A stretch of DNA of 64,000 nt from an uncultured Lachnoclostridium sp. (GCA_946415315.1 CAMKRZ010000004.1:62001-126000); one strand, 5' to 3'; numbered from the stretch's first letter, positions 42,532 through 52,015 are shown. Numbers and translations: made by a program. Notes: a model not told the origin generated them from the sequence alone.

Positions 42532-43638
42532 ATGAAGATGCTGCAAACCGTCCGCAATTATCTTTTCTACTGCGGCCTTGAGAAAGACGAATACAACGCG
42601 ATCAAAAAGGCGACATACGTCTCAAATTTCGTCGTATGGCGGATACTTCATTTCTTTATGGCAGCGGTTTTTGCGTCGCTGACCGTCAGCGCGCTGCTCA
42701 ACCAGCTGCTGAAGATCAACGTGTACATCTACCTGTTTGCCTTTCTGTATTCGGCAGCAGCGATCATATTTTTCTTTGTCCTGAAGAAAGATTCCACCGT
42801 TGCCCAGCTTATCATCTATGTGTCGATCTTTCTGCTGTTTCTGTTTGGCTGCTTCATCTCCAGAAACAACGCTGCGGTTCCTGCAACGACATTTATCGCG
42901 CTGCTTTTGATCACGCCGGTGTTCATCATCGACAGGCCGTTTTTCATGGCGATCGAGCTGAGCGCGGCGGCGACCGTGTTTGTGCTCTGGATGCAAAGCG
43001 TGAAGGCGCACGATGTCTGGGTCGTGGACGTGGTCAACGTGATCATCTTTACGATCGTGGGCATTTTCCTCAGCATCATCTCGAACGCCGTGCGCGTCCG
43101 TGAGTTTGTCCTGACAAGGAAGATCAACATCCAGAAGGATACCGACGAGCTGACCGGCTTGAAAAATAAAGGCGCCCTGACCAGAGAGATCAACGCGTTT
43201 CTGGCGGACGAGGCGAAAAATAAGGGCATTCTGTTCATCCTGGACGTTGACCGGTTCAAGGCGATCAATGACACGTACGGCCATGACGTCGGCGACCGTG
43301 TCATCGAGCAGATTGGCAGTCTGCTCGGCGGGATGTTCACCCGCGACGAGATCGTCGGGCGCTTCGGAGGGGACGAGTTTATCGTGTTCATCAAGGACAC
43401 GAATGACCGTGATGAAGCCGGCAGGAAGGCTGCCGATCTTGTCACCGGAGCATCGGAAAATGTCTCGCTGCCGAATGACGGGAAGAAAGTGAGCATCAGC
43501 GTCGGCGTAGCTATTTACCGCGGTTTTGAGAAGGAGTATTCGGAGATCTTCAAGAAAGCCGATGTGGCGCTGTATCAGTCGAAGGCCGACCCGGAGAACC
43601 GGGTTCGCATCTACAGCGGAGAGAGCAGCGAAGGTTGA
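42532..43638 (+). CDS. Membrane diguanylate cyclase (GGDEF)
   Basis: 368 aa. Six or so hydrophobic helices occupy residues ~30-195, then a GGDEF domain (~200-360) with DTDELTGLKNKGALTREI, FILDVDRFKAINDTYGHDVGDRVI and the active-site GGDEF at G279. The RxxD inhibitory site expected five residues before GGDEF is not present (TRDE instead), so product feedback may be absent. Makes cyclic di-GMP from GTP in response to an unknown membrane signal. A terminator follows. Confidence 0.92.
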   Translation: MKMLQTVRNYLFYCGLEKDEYNAIKKATYVSNFVVWRILHFFMAAVFASLTVSALLNQLLKINVYIYLFAFLYSAAAIIFFFVLKKDSTVAQLIIYVSIFLLFLFGCFISRNNAAVPATTFIALLLITPVFIIDRPFFMAIELSAAATVFVLWMQSVKAHDVWVVDVVNVIIFTIVGIFLSIISNAVRVREFVLTRKINIQKDTDELTGLKNKGALTREINAFLADEAKNKGILFILDVDRFKAINDTYGHDVGDRVIEQIGSLLGGMFTRDEIVGRFGGDEFIVFIKDTNDRDEAGRKAADLVTGASENVSLPNDGKKVSISVGVAIYRGFEKEYSEIFKKADVALYQSKADPENRVRIYSGESSEG

Positions 43639-43668
43639 CGGCATTTTCCGAAAAACAAAGGAAACGAC

Positions 43669-43699
43669 GGGGGCTCACCGGGAGGGAGAGCCCTTTTTT
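43669..43699 (+). terminator. Intrinsic terminator after the diguanylate cyclase gene
   Basis: Stem GGGCTC (43671-43676) / GAGCCC (43688-43693) is followed by six T residues. Confidence 0.8.
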
Positions 43700-43787
43700 C
43701 TTTGCGCGGGAGGAAAGATACTGAGTGGCAAAAGGCGGTGACATATGGTAAAATATGGGGAAAGACCGGGACAGGAGGAGAAGGAAA

Positions 43788-45200
43788 ATGATCAGACTGA
43801 TTCACACGGCAGACTGGCATCTCGGAAACACGATGCATGACACGGATCGCTCGGGGGAGCAGAGAGATTTCTTACAGTGGCTGAGGCGTACTGTCTCCGT
43901 AAATGACGTTGATGCGCTGGTGGTTTCCGGGGACGTGTTCGACGTGAACAATCCGTCGAACGAGGCCAAGAAAATGTATTACAGTTTCCTTGCGTCCCTC
44001 CTGGATACGGATTGCAGGAACGTGATCGTGGTCGGCGGAAACCATGACTCCGGCGATATGCTCGACACGACGAAAGAGGTATTCGATGCGCTGAACATTC
44101 ACGTGATCGGCAAGATCGGGGAGCGGACGATCCCGGATCTCGTGTTCGAATTGCTAGGGAAGGACGGGGAATGCATCGCGCTCTGTGCGGCGATCCCGTA
44201 TCTGCGGGAGTCCGTGCTGCGAAAGTACTATGAGGCTTCGTACGAGAGGGCGGGAATGGAAGTGCCTTCCGGAATTGTGTGGGACACGGACGAGGCGAAG
44301 TTTAACGACCGCGCTTACGGGGAACTGTATCGGCAGCTTTTGGAGGAGATTGACACAAGGAAAGACGGTCGAAGCCTTCCGGTGATCGTCACAGGACATC
44401 TGTATGCTGCCGGTCTTGAGGGTCGTTATGGTGACATCGAGAAGGCGGTCGGCGCAGCGGATCAGGATCGGGAGATCGTCACGGACGACGGTGTTCTCCA
44501 GCTTGATGTGAGGGGAAAACTGGGCAAAGTGCATTCGAACATTTTCCCGAAAGAGTTCTCGTATGTGGCGCTCGGTCACATCCATTACCAGACCAGGGTC
44601 GGCGGAGAGGAGAGGATCCGCTACTCCGGGTCCCCGTTTGTCATGGGCTTCGAAGACGCAAACATTCCGCGGTGCGTGCTGCAGGTTGACCTGGACAGCA
44701 CGGGGGCGGAAAATTCTGTGCCGATCGTAAAATCGATCGAAGTGCCGAAGACAAATCTGTACCGGCGGATCACCGGGTCGAGGGAGGAGATCCTTCGGAA
44801 GATCAAGGAACTGGCAGAGCAGCTGTGGAATGGGGAAGATGCGAGCTCCTACGAGAACATTTTCCTTGAGATTATGTACGAAACTGCGGACAGAGCTTAC
44901 CTTGAATCAGCAATTGAGGAGCTGAAGCTTCCCGGGCAAATGAAGATTCTGCACTGGAAGAGAAAGAGAGACGATGTCGACCATTACGGAGTCTTCCGTG
45001 AATACAGCATGACACAGATGAAAGAGCTTTCCGTCGAGGAGGTAGCCGAGAGTTTGATCCGTTCCTGGATGTCAATCGATCCGGACGGATCGAAGGAGGA
45101 GGAACTCCGGCTGAAAGAACTCGTGGAGATGTATTTGCCTTATTTCAAGGAAGCCGAGGCGAAGGTTAAGGTCGCGGACAAGGATTCGGACAGCGTTTGA
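43788..45200 (+). CDS. sbcD: Exonuclease SbcD (Mre11-type)
   Basis: 470 aa from ATG 43788, which begins MIRLIHTADWHLGNTMHDTD with AAGGA/AGGAGG upstream; an earlier in-frame ATG adds only an Arg-rich tail. All calcineurin-like phosphoesterase motifs are present: DWHLG, SGDVFD, GGNHDS, VTGHLY, ALGHIHY. Forms the SbcCD complex with the ATPase encoded next and cleaves hairpins and DNA ends. The C-terminal ~150 residues provide the SbcC-binding part. It is followed after ~70 bases by sbcC, whose frame is broken. Confidence 0.93.
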   Translation: MIRLIHTADWHLGNTMHDTDRSGEQRDFLQWLRRTVSVNDVDALVVSGDVFDVNNPSNEAKKMYYSFLASLLDTDCRNVIVVGGNHDSGDMLDTTKEVFDALNIHVIGKIGERTIPDLVFELLGKDGECIALCAAIPYLRESVLRKYYEASYERAGMEVPSGIVWDTDEAKFNDRAYGELYRQLLEEIDTRKDGRSLPVIVTGHLYAAGLEGRYGDIEKAVGAADQDREIVTDDGVLQLDVRGKLGKVHSNIFPKEFSYVALGHIHYQTRVGGEERIRYSGSPFVMGFEDANIPRCVLQVDLDSTGAENSVPIVKSIEVPKTNLYRRITGSREEILRKIKELAEQLWNGEDASSYENIFLEIMYETADRAYLESAIEELKLPGQMKILHWKRKRDDVDHYGVFREYSMTQMKELSVEEVAESLIRSWMSIDPDGSKEEELRLKELVEMYLPYFKEAEAKVKVADKDSDSV

Positions 45201-45271
45201 GAAAACCGGAGAGGCCGGAATCGGATGTCGGAGTAACCCGGGGAGAGCACGGGGGTTACGTGGAGGAAACA

Positions 45272-48181
45272 ATGAAGCTGCTTAAGATAGAGTTCGAAAA
45301 TATCAATTCCTACAGAGGCCGCTGGAGTATTGATTTTACGGATAAAGAGTATGGGATCAATGACAATCAGTTTGTGATTTCCGGCCCGACGGCATCCGGA
45401 AAAACAACAATACTGGATGTAATTACCCTTGCACTGTACGGAAAAACTCCGAGACAGCCTAACATGACCGCGGGCAACAATGAGGTTATGAACAAGGAAT
45501 CCGGAAACTGTATGGCCTCGGTCACGTATGCCTGTGACAAGGGCGTGATCCGCAGTACGTTCCGGCAGAACAGGGCGCGCAACAAGGTGGACGGGAATCT
45601 GCAGAATCCGCAGATACGCATCGAGTATGCCGATACGAACGAAGTGGTAAAAATCGGCGGTGAAACCTGTGAAGGCAGCACCGTTGAGAGGCTGGCGAAA
45701 GGAACGGAGGCGCTGATTCATTTGTCGTATGATCAGTTTGTGCGCTCCATCATGATCCCGCAGGGAGAGTTCAGCAAATTCCTTCGCAGCGATGCCCGCG
45801 AAAAGGCGGCTATTCTGGCAAGAGTCAGCGGAACCGGGTATTATAAACAGATCGGTGCTGAGGTGTGGGCCACTGCGAACGCTTTCCTGGAGGATTATGA
45901 AGCCCGGAGAAAGCTAAGGGACACGATCGTTGTATTGTCGGAGGAGGATGTAGCTAAGCTGCGTGAGGAGAAGGAAGCGGCTGAGCGCGAAGCGAAGAAG
46001 GAACAGAAGAAGGCAGGAGAGATTCAGGATCAGATCACACTCAAAAAGCAGTGGGATTCTGCCGTAGAGGATCTGCGAAAAGCCGAGACTGAGCTTCAGC
46101 AGGCGGACGATGCGGTGAGAGAGTTTGCCACTGACCGGGCAGTGCTTGAGCGTGCACAGAAGGCGTTGAACTGCCAGGCAAGTTTTTCCGTGCTGAAGTC
46201 TGCCAGAGAAGGTCTGAAAACGGAACAACAGAGGAAGAAGGAAGCCGAAGCTGCCGTGGAAGAAATGCAGAAGCGCTATGACGAGGCTTCGGCTGAAGAA
46301 GAAAAATGCAAGGCAGATGTTACAGCGCTGGAGAGCAAAGAGCCGGCGAAGAGGGAACTGTGGAATCGGGTTCGTGCATTGGATATCCGTTTGAGCTCGG
46401 AGAAGAAATCTTACGAAGAAAAAGAGGACAAATACCGGAAAACACAGCGGGAGTATGACAGCAAACAAAAGAGAGCGGACGAGCTGGATGGGGAAATCTC
46501 CAAATTGCAGGAGAAGATTGACGAGTGCAGTCGTTACCTTGCGGAAAATGCAGAGGACGGGAATCTGTCCGAACTTTGTGTGAAACTCGAGGAAAACCGG
46601 AAGACGCTGAACCAGGCCGAAGGTGATTACGAGACCGCAAAGGCGGACAAGGCAAAATATGAGAAGCTGCATGCGGACGAAACGGACCGTTATGAGACGT
46701 TTTGCCGGGAGCGGGATCGCTTCAACGAGGAACTGCTGAGCATTGTGGAACAGAAGCATGTCGTGATCGCGGGCATTTTACGAAGCAAACTGGTGGAGGG
46801 AAAAGCCTGCCCGGTTTGCGGCTCGGAGTATCACGCGTCCTGTGGTTCGCCGAAAAGAGTTCCGGAGGCCGAAGCCGACAGCGAGGCCGGACAGAAGGAA
46901 ACTGCGACAGTGGCAGCGGATGTCGCGGAACTCAGCAGTAAGCTGGAGGAGGCGGGCAAAAACGCAGCGGAAGCCGAGAAAAATGCGGAAAACCTGAGAA
47001 TTCAGGTGCAAACTGTAGAAGTAAGCATGCAGCAGGCACTGGGCCGACAGAAGGAAATCCTGGATGAGGTCAACAAATCAATCCGTTTCTGGGATGAACA
47101 GGTCGATCAGGAAGGCAGCGGTACGGTCGGGCAGCTGCAGGATGTGATTAAACGACTGACTAAGAGAGCGCAGGAGTTTAAGAGACAGAGCGAGGGCCTT
47201 AGCTCTGAACAGCAGAAGCAAATCCGGGAGAACGCGGAGAGGAAGAATATCGATCTTGAAAAACTCAGGAGCGATGCGGACGGAGCGAAGACAGAATTTG
47301 AAAAAGCCGAAAAGAGTTATTCCGGGCTTCTTCAGGAGAGAAAAGACCTGTTTGGAGAAAGAAACGTCGAAGAGGATGAGAAGAATTTTGACAGAGACCT
47401 GAAGAAGAAAAAAGAGGAGTTGGAGGCCGCAAGGAATCAGAAGCAGGAGGCCGAAACTCAGAAGAAAGTGAGGGAAGGGGAACGAAACAGCGCAATCCGG
47501 GCAATCGAGGAGCGGGAGAAAGAGAGTGTCGAAAAGAAGAAGGAATTTGACGAGGTCCTTACGCAGAACGGTTTCTCGTCTGAGGAAGAATTCAGCAGTT
47601 GCGTGAAGACATCGGAAGAACGCGAGGCGCTGAACCGTAGAAGGGATGAGGTTGACGGTGCCCTGAGGGATGCGAATAACACTCTGAAAAATAAACTCGA
47701 AGCGAAGAATAAGCTTGGTGAGAAGTGTCCTGTCGACAGATCAGCGGAAGACCTGGAAGAAGAGCGGAAACAGTGCGAGGATCGACATACGGAGGCGTTG
47801 GGGAAATCTTTTGAAATCCAGCAGAAGATTGACGCGGATAACGCTGCCAGGGAAAAGCGGAAAGCACAGGACTCTGAACTGGAAAGCCTTGCGAAGAAGC
47901 GGGAGATCTGCAGCAATCTCAGATCCATGATCGGCGTGAAGGACGGAAGTGATTTTGAAGTGTTCGTTCAGAACATCGCAATGAAAAACCTTGTCATCAA
48001 GGCAAATGAGTATATGGCCATGCTCGAACCGGATCAGCAGCTTGTCCTGGACAAAGAGAAGCCCATGGTCATTCTTGTGCAGGGAAGGGGAGATCATACG
48101 GCCGATCAGCAATACCAGCGGCGGCGAGACCTTCTGCATCAGCCTTTCGCTTGCGCTGGCGATGGCAGAGTTCACGGGTAA
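45272..48181 (+). CDS. sbcC: SbcC exonuclease ATPase, N-terminal part up to a frameshift
   Basis: ATG 45272 (MKLLKIEFENINSYRG) has GGAGGAAA upstream; the frame extends further but without a ribosome site. Walker A GPTASGKTT (~residues 35-43), a long coiled coil on both sides of the zinc hook CPVCGSEYH, and the returning coiled coil are all present. After VILVQG (about nt 48085) the product loses similarity and ends in a stop at 48181. The SbcC signature and Walker B lie in the +1 frame immediately downstream. Removing one G from the GGGG run at 48087-48090 rejoins them into a normal ~1052-aa SbcC. As read, this product lacks the second half of the ATPase and should not be active alone. Confidence 0.85.
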   Translation: MKLLKIEFENINSYRGRWSIDFTDKEYGINDNQFVISGPTASGKTTILDVITLALYGKTPRQPNMTAGNNEVMNKESGNCMASVTYACDKGVIRSTFRQNRARNKVDGNLQNPQIRIEYADTNEVVKIGGETCEGSTVERLAKGTEALIHLSYDQFVRSIMIPQGEFSKFLRSDAREKAAILARVSGTGYYKQIGAEVWATANAFLEDYEARRKLRDTIVVLSEEDVAKLREEKEAAEREAKKEQKKAGEIQDQITLKKQWDSAVEDLRKAETELQQADDAVREFATDRAVLERAQKALNCQASFSVLKSAREGLKTEQQRKKEAEAAVEEMQKRYDEASAEEEKCKADVTALESKEPAKRELWNRVRALDIRLSSEKKSYEEKEDKYRKTQREYDSKQKRADELDGEISKLQEKIDECSRYLAENAEDGNLSELCVKLEENRKTLNQAEGDYETAKADKAKYEKLHADETDRYETFCRERDRFNEELLSIVEQKHVVIAGILRSKLVEGKACPVCGSEYHASCGSPKRVPEAEADSEAGQKETATVAADVAELSSKLEEAGKNAAEAEKNAENLRIQVQTVEVSMQQALGRQKEILDEVNKSIRFWDEQVDQEGSGTVGQLQDVIKRLTKRAQEFKRQSEGLSSEQQKQIRENAERKNIDLEKLRSDADGAKTEFEKAEKSYSGLLQERKDLFGERNVEEDEKNFDRDLKKKKEELEAARNQKQEAETQKKVREGERNSAIRAIEEREKESVEKKKEFDEVLTQNGFSSEEEFSSCVKTSEEREALNRRRDEVDGALRDANNTLKNKLEAKNKLGEKCPVDRSAEDLEEERKQCEDRHTEALGKSFEIQQKIDADNAAREKRKAQDSELESLAKKREICSNLRSMIGVKDGSDFEVFVQNIAMKNLVIKANEYMAMLEPDQQLVLDKEKPMVILVQGRGDHTADQQYQRRRDLLHQPFACAGDGRVHG

Positions 48182-48431
48182 AAACGGCATTGAGGCACTC
48201 TTCCTGGACGAGGGCTTCGGAACGCTGAGCGGCGATCCGCTGCGGAACTCGATCACATCCCTGAAGCGTCTCGGCAACACCGGCAAACTGCTGGGAATCA
48301 TCACGCATGTCAACGGGGTGATCGAAGAATTTGACCTGAGGCTTGCGGCTTCCAAGAGCGGGAAAGTCAGTAAACTCACCGGCCCGGGAGTGTCCGGCAT
48401 CCTGCCGGAATCCGGCAGAAAAAAAGGCTGA
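48090..48431 (+). pseudogene. sbcC: SbcC C-terminal ATPase part in a shifted frame
   Basis: The frame from 48090 encodes EIIRPISNTSGGETF, the ABC signature of Rad50/SbcC, then SLSLALAMAEF, Walker B ALFLDEGFGTLSGD and the D/H-loop LGIITHVNG, ending at 48431. It has no start codon of its own at a sensible place or ribosome site. It is the missing end of the gene starting at 45272. Sequencing or assembly error in the G run, a real mutation, or (less likely) programmed +1 shift are the possibilities. Confidence 0.85.
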
Positions 48432-48473
48432 TCCGCGAAACTGCCGAAAAACTTCATTTTCCGTAAAATATCG

Positions 48474-48502
48474 TGGAAAATGTGCGACATGTGAGATATA
48501 CT
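48474..48502 (+). promoter_or_regulatory. Possible promoter for the phosphoribosyltransferase gene
   Basis: TGGAAA (48474-48479, weak -35) and TATACT (48497-48502) have a 17-bp spacer and lie ~120 bp upstream of the start at 48620. Confidence 0.4.
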
Positions 48503-48619
48503 GAAAAAGGTGCATAAACCCTGCGCAGAACGGAAATCCTGCGGGCGGCTTCAGGATAACGACGCCGGCTGCTGAAACGATCTGCGGATACGGAAAAAAA
48601 GAAAGGACGGTTCTTTATC

Positions 48620-49177
48620 ATGAAATATACGATGGAAATCGCAGGACTGCAGCGGGATCTTCCGCTGTGCAAGATCACGGATGACCTGTACATCGCAGCA
48701 TTTATCTGCTTCGGTGATGCGGAGGTGACGGTGGCGTGTGCGAAGGAGCTGTTGGAGCTTGTTCCGGCGGACAGTTATGATTACATGCTGACTGCGGAGG
48801 CGAAGAGCATTCCGATCATCCACGAGATGGCGCGGCAGTCCGGCGCGACGAAATACTTTATTGCGAGAAAAGGACCGAAGGTATATATGCCAGATCCGAT
48901 CCGCGTGACCGACCGTTCGATCACGACGAAGGGTGAGCAGGCGCTTTATCTCGGCCGCGACGATGCGGACATCATCCGCGGCAAGAGAATTCTTCTTGTA
49001 GACGACGTTATCTCCACGGGCGGTTCGCTTCGTGCGATGGAGGAGCTGGTGAACGAGGCCGGCGGTATCGTGACCGGTCGCGTGGCCGTGCTGGCAGAAG
49101 GCGATGCGGCAAGCCGCACGGATATTCAGTTCCTTGCGCCGTTGCCGCTGTTCAATGCGGACGGAAGCATCAAATGA
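48620..49177 (+). CDS. Phosphoribosyltransferase family protein (adenine PRTase-like)
   Basis: 185 aa, ribosome site AAAGGA. The PRPP-binding signature ILLVDDVISTGGSLRAMEELV (~residues 119-139) is clear, and the preceding YMLTAEAKSIPIIHEMAR resembles the type I PRTase core of Apt. It differs from housekeeping Apt in its N terminus and C-terminal hood, so the base specificity is uncertain. It precedes the hydrolase gene by 19 bases, so the two are probably co-transcribed. Confidence 0.87.
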   Translation: MKYTMEIAGLQRDLPLCKITDDLYIAAFICFGDAEVTVACAKELLELVPADSYDYMLTAEAKSIPIIHEMARQSGATKYFIARKGPKVYMPDPIRVTDRSITTKGEQALYLGRDDADIIRGKRILLVDDVISTGGSLRAMEELVNEAGGIVTGRVAVLAEGDAASRTDIQFLAPLPLFNADGSIK

Positions 49178-49196
49178 CGAAAGTGAGGACGGAAGA

Positions 49197-50204
49197 GTGA
49201 GATCATTCCGCAGGGATATCTGGGAGGAAGGCGAGTACACCTACGCTGCGGCGTACGGGTTTGTGCCGAATGTTCGTGCGTTTCTGCACGAGGAGGACGA
49301 AACTGCGAGGGATGCCATGCTGGTGGTTCCAGGCGGCGGTTATTGCATGCTTGCGGCACACGAGGGTGAGCCGGTGGCGAAGATTTTCTATGAGCAGGGG
49401 ATGAACGTGTTCGTGCTCACGTACACTACGGACATCACATTTTCCGTGCCTTTGAAGAAGCAGCCTCTTCGGGACATCGCGCGTGCGATCCGCTATCTGC
49501 GGGCCCACGGCGAGGAGTTCTGCATCCGGGGTAAGAAACTGGCAATCTGCGGGTTCTCCGCAGGCGGACATGTGTGCGGCAGCGTGACGGTGCACTGGGA
49601 TGATGTCGAGGAGACGAACCCGGTCTACGCATGTTTCTCCGCGCGGCCGGATGCGTCGATCCTGTCGTACCCGGTGATCACGGCGGGTAAGTATACCCAT
49701 GATTCGTCGATTCAGGCGCTTCTCGGACCGGAGCCGACGGAGGAGGAACTCGAGTATTTTTCGCTTGAGAAAAATGTGACCAAGGACACGCCGCCGACAT
49801 TCCTGTGGCAGACGGCGACGGACATGCTCGTACCGGTGGAGAACAGCTACCTCTTCGCGGAGGCGTGCCGCGCCAACGGTGTTCCCTTCGCGCACTATGT
49901 CTTCCCGTCGGGCTTCCACGGGCTCGGAGCAGGCAAGGGCTTCGGCTTCGGCGGCTGGACGGACGGCAGTTATGTGATGGAGCAGGTGGAGCTGGCTGTC
50001 GCAGCGGTGAAGGCCGGAAAGGGCGTGAACGTTCCGGAGCGCCGCGTGGAGGAGCTGAAACTTCAGTTCCCGGATAAGCAGGAGACTCCGGAACCGCCGA
50101 AGGATGCAGAGGCACCGGCCTTTGAGTTCAAGATTGACGAGACGCTCTCGGAGGATGTCGGACTGTGGACCGAACTGGCGAGAGTGTGGTTTGCAAGACT
50201 GTGA
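49197..50204 (+). CDS. Alpha/beta hydrolase (esterase-like)
   Basis: 335 aa from GTG 49197 (VRSFRRDIWEEGEYTYAAAYGFVPN), with GAGGACGGAAGA upstream; the open frame reaches further upstream into the preceding gene without support. Oxyanion region MLVVPGGGYCML, nucleophile S121 in GFSAGGHVCGS, Asp in TATDMLVPVENS and His in PSGFHGLG form a complete triad. Pattern matches the BD-FAE/acetyl-esterase group that removes acyl groups from carbohydrates. No signal peptide, so it is cytoplasmic. A ~45-residue Pro/Glu-rich then helical C-terminal tail is additional to the fold. Confidence 0.87.
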   Translation: MRSFRRDIWEEGEYTYAAAYGFVPNVRAFLHEEDETARDAMLVVPGGGYCMLAAHEGEPVAKIFYEQGMNVFVLTYTTDITFSVPLKKQPLRDIARAIRYLRAHGEEFCIRGKKLAICGFSAGGHVCGSVTVHWDDVEETNPVYACFSARPDASILSYPVITAGKYTHDSSIQALLGPEPTEEELEYFSLEKNVTKDTPPTFLWQTATDMLVPVENSYLFAEACRANGVPFAHYVFPSGFHGLGAGKGFGFGGWTDGSYVMEQVELAVAAVKAGKGVNVPERRVEELKLQFPDKQETPEPPKDAEAPAFEFKIDETLSEDVGLWTELARVWFARL

Positions 50205-50319
50205 CAGGTGTCTCATTTTACGTAAAAACAGGCTGCCATAAGGCGGCATAGCGGACAATGCGGTTGGAAGAAACCGCGTTGTTGCGTTTGAGAGAAAAAG
50301 CGTGAAGGTCGGAAGTAAT

Positions 50320-51792
50320 ATGAAGCAGCAGACGGACAATCAAACCCGTTCGATCACACGGAACGTCTCGTACAATACGGTCATCACCGCGATGACGTAT
50401 CTGTTCGGGGCGATCTGCATGATGTACGTGAGCCGTAAGCTGCAGCCTGCGGCCAACGGCAGAGTGGATTTTGCGAACTCGATCGTGCACTATTTTGTGC
50501 TGACCGCGGGGCTCGGAATGCCGTGGTATGCGATCCGGTGTTGTGCGCGGTTCCGCGATGACCGGCAGAAACTGACCAGAGTTTTCAACGAACTGTTCAG
50601 CCTCGGATTGCTGCTGGCAGCGGCCAGCGGAGTAATCCTTGCAGTACTGTGCTTCACCGTGGGAATGTTCCGCGACAACCGGGCGCTTATGCTGATCCTC
50701 GGCAGTGTCATTGTGTGGAATGCCGTCGGATGTGAGTGGCTCTTCAAGGGCTTGGAGCGCTATCGCTATCTCATGTACATAACGCTGGTCACGCGGACGA
50801 CGTCGCTCGTGCTGGTGTTCATAGCGGTGAGATCACCGGACGACATGTTGCTGTATGCGGGCCTTTCTGTGCTGCCGACGGCGGCGATGAGCATCTGCAA
50901 CTTTTTTATGCTTCGCCGTGAGATCGACTACCGGTTCCGGTTTCGCTTCAATGCAAAGCATCTGAAACCGCTGCTGATCTTCTTTGCGATGAGCTGTATG
51001 ACGACAATCTATGTCAATCTCGACATCGTCATGCTGGGAATTATCAGGGGCGATTATGCGACCGGTCTGTACGGACTTATTTTCAAAGGGAAGACGCTGC
51101 TCACCTGCTTCGGCGGGGTGCTGATCGCAGCTGCGCTTCCCCAGGTATCGATCGCGTGGAGCGAGGGCGACCGGGAGAGATTCCGAAGCATCACGCGCCG
51201 CTCCATCGGGCTGATCATGGCGGTAAACCTTGCGCTTCTCGCGTTCGCGCTTGTGTTCGCGGAGGACTGCGTGCTCGCAATGGGCGGCGGCTCTTACCTG
51301 GAAGCGACGAAAGCGTTCCGCATCATGGTCATCTCCATCGCGCCGATCGGACTGAGCAACATTCTCGGCGGACAGGTGCTGGTCCCTGCAGGGCGTGAAA
51401 AACGACTGCTGTTGGCGGAGATTATCGGTGCCGTGTCCAACCTGGTGCTCAATCTGTATGTGATCCCGAGATACGGCATCAACGGTGCTTCCGCGACGAC
51501 GCTGATTTCGGAGGCAATCGTCTGGATTCTCTGTTTTTATTATGTTTACCGCGAGGTCGGGCTGTCTGTGCGGGATACGCTGCCCGATGTCCGCACGCCG
51601 ATCGCCTGCGCGATCGCGGCGGTTCCGGCATACTTTATTCACATGCCGTTCGGCAATGTGTTTCTCCGGCTGGCGTCGGAGGCAGCGGTGTACTTCGGCA
51701 TCTATGTGCTTGTCGGATTGCTGCTTCGGGAGCCTATTCTGCGGGAGGTTGCCGGGAAGATCCTGCATCGCGGGGAACCGGCGGAGAACTGA
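50320..51792 (+). CDS. Polysaccharide flippase (Wzx/MATE-like)
   Basis: 490 aa from ATG 50320 (MKQQTDNQTRSITRNVSYNT); GTG 50302 is an alternative. About 12-14 hydrophobic helices in the layout of MurJ/Wzx/O-antigen flippases (VITAMTYLFGAICMMYVSRKL at helix 1; PLLIFFAMSCMTTIYVNLDIVMLG; GLSNILGGQVLVPAGREK; LVLNLYVIPRYGINGASATTLISEAIVW). Moves lipid-linked oligosaccharide across the membrane. No glycosyltransferase genes flank it, so its substrate is unknown. A terminator with an unusual sequence follows. Confidence 0.9.
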   Translation: MKQQTDNQTRSITRNVSYNTVITAMTYLFGAICMMYVSRKLQPAANGRVDFANSIVHYFVLTAGLGMPWYAIRCCARFRDDRQKLTRVFNELFSLGLLLAAASGVILAVLCFTVGMFRDNRALMLILGSVIVWNAVGCEWLFKGLERYRYLMYITLVTRTTSLVLVFIAVRSPDDMLLYAGLSVLPTAAMSICNFFMLRREIDYRFRFRFNAKHLKPLLIFFAMSCMTTIYVNLDIVMLGIIRGDYATGLYGLIFKGKTLLTCFGGVLIAAALPQVSIAWSEGDRERFRSITRRSIGLIMAVNLALLAFALVFAEDCVLAMGGGSYLEATKAFRIMVISIAPIGLSNILGGQVLVPAGREKRLLLAEIIGAVSNLVLNLYVIPRYGINGASATTLISEAIVWILCFYYVYREVGLSVRDTLPDVRTPIACAIAAVPAYFIHMPFGNVFLRLASEAAVYFGIYVLVGLLLREPILREVAGKILHRGEPAEN

Positions 51793-51812
51793 ATCTGAAG
51801 AAAACGGAATAC

Positions 51813-51869
51813 AACAGCGGAAAATGCAGCTGAGACACGCAAAAAAACTTGCATTTTCCGCTGTTTTTT
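51813..51869 (+). terminator. Terminator whose stem is an inverted pair of the recurrent 9-mer
   Basis: A 16-bp perfect stem AACAGCGGAAAATGCA (51813-51828) / complement (51850-51865) has a 21-nt A-rich loop and six T residues (51864-51869). It contains CGGAAAATG and CATTTTCCG, the word repeated throughout the window. Confidence 0.85.
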
Positions 51870-51870
51870 G

Positions 51871-51899
51871 TTGACAATTCCATAGCTCGGGGGTATCAT
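51871..51899 (+). promoter_or_regulatory. Promoter for the 2388-aa cell-wall protein
   Basis: TTGACA (51871-51876), a 17-bp spacer and TATCAT (51894-51899) sit immediately after the terminator, leaving a ~110-base leader before the start. Confidence 0.75.
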
Positions 51900-52015
51900 T
51901 AGACTGATGTAGAATGGGCGCGTATGTGAACGCGTCACAAAACATAGACGACGATGAACCGGAGCGTGTGAGGGGGATTTCGAACGTCGAATAAAAAATC
52001 TGCGAGGAAAGCATC

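Noticed and set aside
43755-43787. Longer SbcD starting at an upstream ATG
   Set aside because: It would add only an Arg-rich 11-residue tail; family proteins start at MIRLIHTADWH and the best ribosome site fits ATG 43788.
48087-48090. Programmed +1 frameshift in sbcC
   Set aside because: No slow codon or stop at the shift site and no stimulatory structure seen; the family is not known to use frameshifting. Indel or sequence error is simpler.
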